46,945 nt of DNA from Burkholderiaceae bacterium (GTDB taxonomy: Bacteria; Pseudomonadota; Gammaproteobacteria; Burkholderiales; Burkholderiaceae_E). Where the stretch lies: NCBI GenBank assembly GCA_024711155.1, contig JANJTK010000227.1:1-46945 (forward strand). The letters run 5' to 3'. The notes under the pieces were generated by a model. That model saw only the letters and a list, made by a program, of their open reading frames with translations, had not been told where the DNA came from and did no database searches. Below are positions 45,981 to 46,945 of this stretch, one piece after another. The position numbers and the translations under genes are program-made. Numbering within the stretch: the stretch's first letter is position 1; each line of letters begins with the position of its first letter.

Positions 45981-46945
45981 TCAGCCGCGCAGCGCCTCGA
46001 GCGCGTTGCGAAGCCGCTTGACCGACACCGGCATCGGCGTGCGCAACTCCTGCGCGAACAGCGACACGCGCAACTCCTCCAGGAGCCAGCGCAAGTCCGC
46101 GAGACGCGCGTCTTCGTGCCCGCGCCGCTGCGCCGCCAGCCGCCCCCAGGCCTGCTGCAGCGGGGCCAGTTCGGCGAGCAGCCGCGCATCGCGCGCCGGG
46201 TCGGCGCGCAGCTTGTCGATGCGCATCCCGATCGCCCTCAGGTAGCGCGGCAGGTGGCGCAGCTGCGCCGCGGGCGTGGCCGTCACGAAGCGCTTCGCGA
46301 GCAGCGATTTCAGTTGCGCGTCGATGTCGGCCGCAGCGGCCGCGAACGGCCGGGCGGCGCCGAGCTTGCGCTGCAGCGCTGCGTGCTCGCCGAGGATCTC
46401 CGCAACGGCGCGCGCGACTTCCTGCCCCACCAGGTTCAGGCGCTGGCGCGCATCGGCCACGCGGGCCCTGAAGGCGGCCTCGTCGCGCGGCAGCGGATCG
46501 CCCAGGCAGGTCCGCTCGAGCAGCGCGCCGACCAGCTCGCGGCGCAGGTCGTCGGCGCTGCCGAAGGACGCGTACAGCAGCGACATCCGCTGGAAGTCGG
46601 GGACGTGCTTCTCGAAGTAGCGCAGCGGCTCGCGCAGCGCGATCGCGCACAGCCGCGCGACGCCGCCGCAGTGGCAGGCCGCGGCCTGCTGCGGATCGTC
46701 GAACAGCTGCAGCTCGGCCGCGTCGCCGGCGTCGGCGAGCGCCGGGTAGCCGATCGCGGTCTGCGCGCGCTCGCCGATGCGCTGCGTGAGCTCCATCAGC
46801 TCCGGCAGCTCGCCGAAGGTCCAGTCGGCGTGTCGCTCCCCGAGTTGCGGCGCCGCGGAGGCCTGCGCTGCGGGCGCTCGTCCCGCGGGCGCCGGTCCCG
46901 CCGGGGCTCGGGCCGCTCGCTCCTCCGCCGCGGCGGCGGGCGACC
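45981..46945 (-). CDS. hrpA: ATP-dependent RNA helicase HrpA, C-terminal part (truncated by window edge)
   Basis: The frame is open to the right edge, and only the last 321 or so residues are visible. They contain the HrpA C-terminal (DUF3418) region: WTFGELPELMELTQRIGERA, then IGYPALADAGDAAELQLFDD, LYASFGSADDLRRELVGALL and the terminal LRVSLFAQELRTPMPVSVKR. HrpA is a DEAH-type RNA helicase that acts on collided ribosomes in E. coli. The helicase core lies outside. The apparent ATG at 46796 is internal, not the start. Confidence 0.9.
   Translation of the reverse strand, partial: SPAAAAEERAARAPAGPAPAGRAPAAQASAAPQLGERHADWTFGELPELMELTQRIGERAQTAIGYPALADAGDAAELQLFDDPQQAAACHCGGVARLCAIALREPLRYFEKHVPDFQRMSLLYASFGSADDLRRELVGALLERTCLGDPLPRDEAAFRARVADARQRLNLVGQEVARAVAEILGEHAALQRKLGAARPFAAAAADIDAQLKSLLAKRFVTATPAAQLRHLPRYLRAIGMRIDKLRADPARDARLLAELAPLQQAWGRLAAQRRGHEDARLADLRWLLEELRVSLFAQELRTPMPVSVKRLRNALEALRG

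Noticed and set aside
45772-46650. A 292-codon Arg/Ala-rich frame antisense to and overlapping the HrpA tail
   Set aside because: It is another frame on the hrpA strand with no motif; HrpA DUF3418 motifs fix the true frame.

Overview
The window is a GC-rich chromosomal segment of a betaproteobacterium, most likely a member of the Burkholderiales. This rests on a DUF3460 gene (a family I know mainly from betaproteobacteria), the scpB-rluB-rimP-nusA-infB-rbfA-truB-typA order, an mrp/metG divergent pair, aat-bpt-pyrD, a phasin gene and a PEP-CTERM protein. The genus cannot be fixed from the sequence. Nearly all space is coding. I see no insertion sequence, integrase, prophage, CRISPR array or rRNA operon. 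Many genes overlap by four bases, with the next start codon embedded in the previous TGA.

Left end (1-11.3 kb): the tail of a molybdenum-hydroxylase accessory cluster (CoxE-like VWA protein, CoxG-like protein, XdhC-family protein) faces an Mrp/ApbC Fe-S carrier. Divergent from mrp runs metG, a SulP transporter, DUF3460, scpA, murB, a PIN-domain protein and a methionine-type aminotransferase. Next (11.4-16.7 kb) come a small charge-segregated protein and arfB, then a LysR regulator (CbbR) divergent from fbp and prk of the Calvin cycle, with a clean palindromic operator between them. A macro-domain protein lies divergent from a second LysR regulator.

Middle (16.8-30.5 kb), all on the minus strand: a SWIB-domain protein with a histone-H1-like tail, then the translation/transcription operon rimP-nusA-infB-rbfA-truB-typA. 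This operon has its own promoter and a leader carrying a long hairpin followed by an intrinsic terminator. Upstream lie rluB (with very long disordered tails), scpB, a PEP-CTERM exported protein and initiator tRNA-fMet with a strong terminator.

Right end (30.6-46.9 kb): a Zn-ribbon NUDIX hydrolase, the N-degron transferases Aat and Bpt with pyrD, DUF2249-SirB2, a DUF454 membrane protein, a B12-binding radical SAM protein, an IclR regulator, a PBP7-type peptidase, a thioesterase, a phasin, an operon of EI24 membrane protein, CinA-like protein and fused indolepyruvate ferredoxin oxidoreductase, an unrecognised 160-residue protein, and the 3' end of hrpA.

Taken together, the fbp-prk-cbbR block and the Cox-type accessory genes suggest possible autotrophy, perhaps with oxidation of CO or another molybdenum-hydroxylase substrate. 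The large subunit genes that would prove this lie outside the window. The most interesting non-coding signal is the rimP leader (about 25.87-26.03 kb). The most interesting coding oddities are a 15-bp tandem repeat array inside rimP and the hypertrophied tails of RluB.
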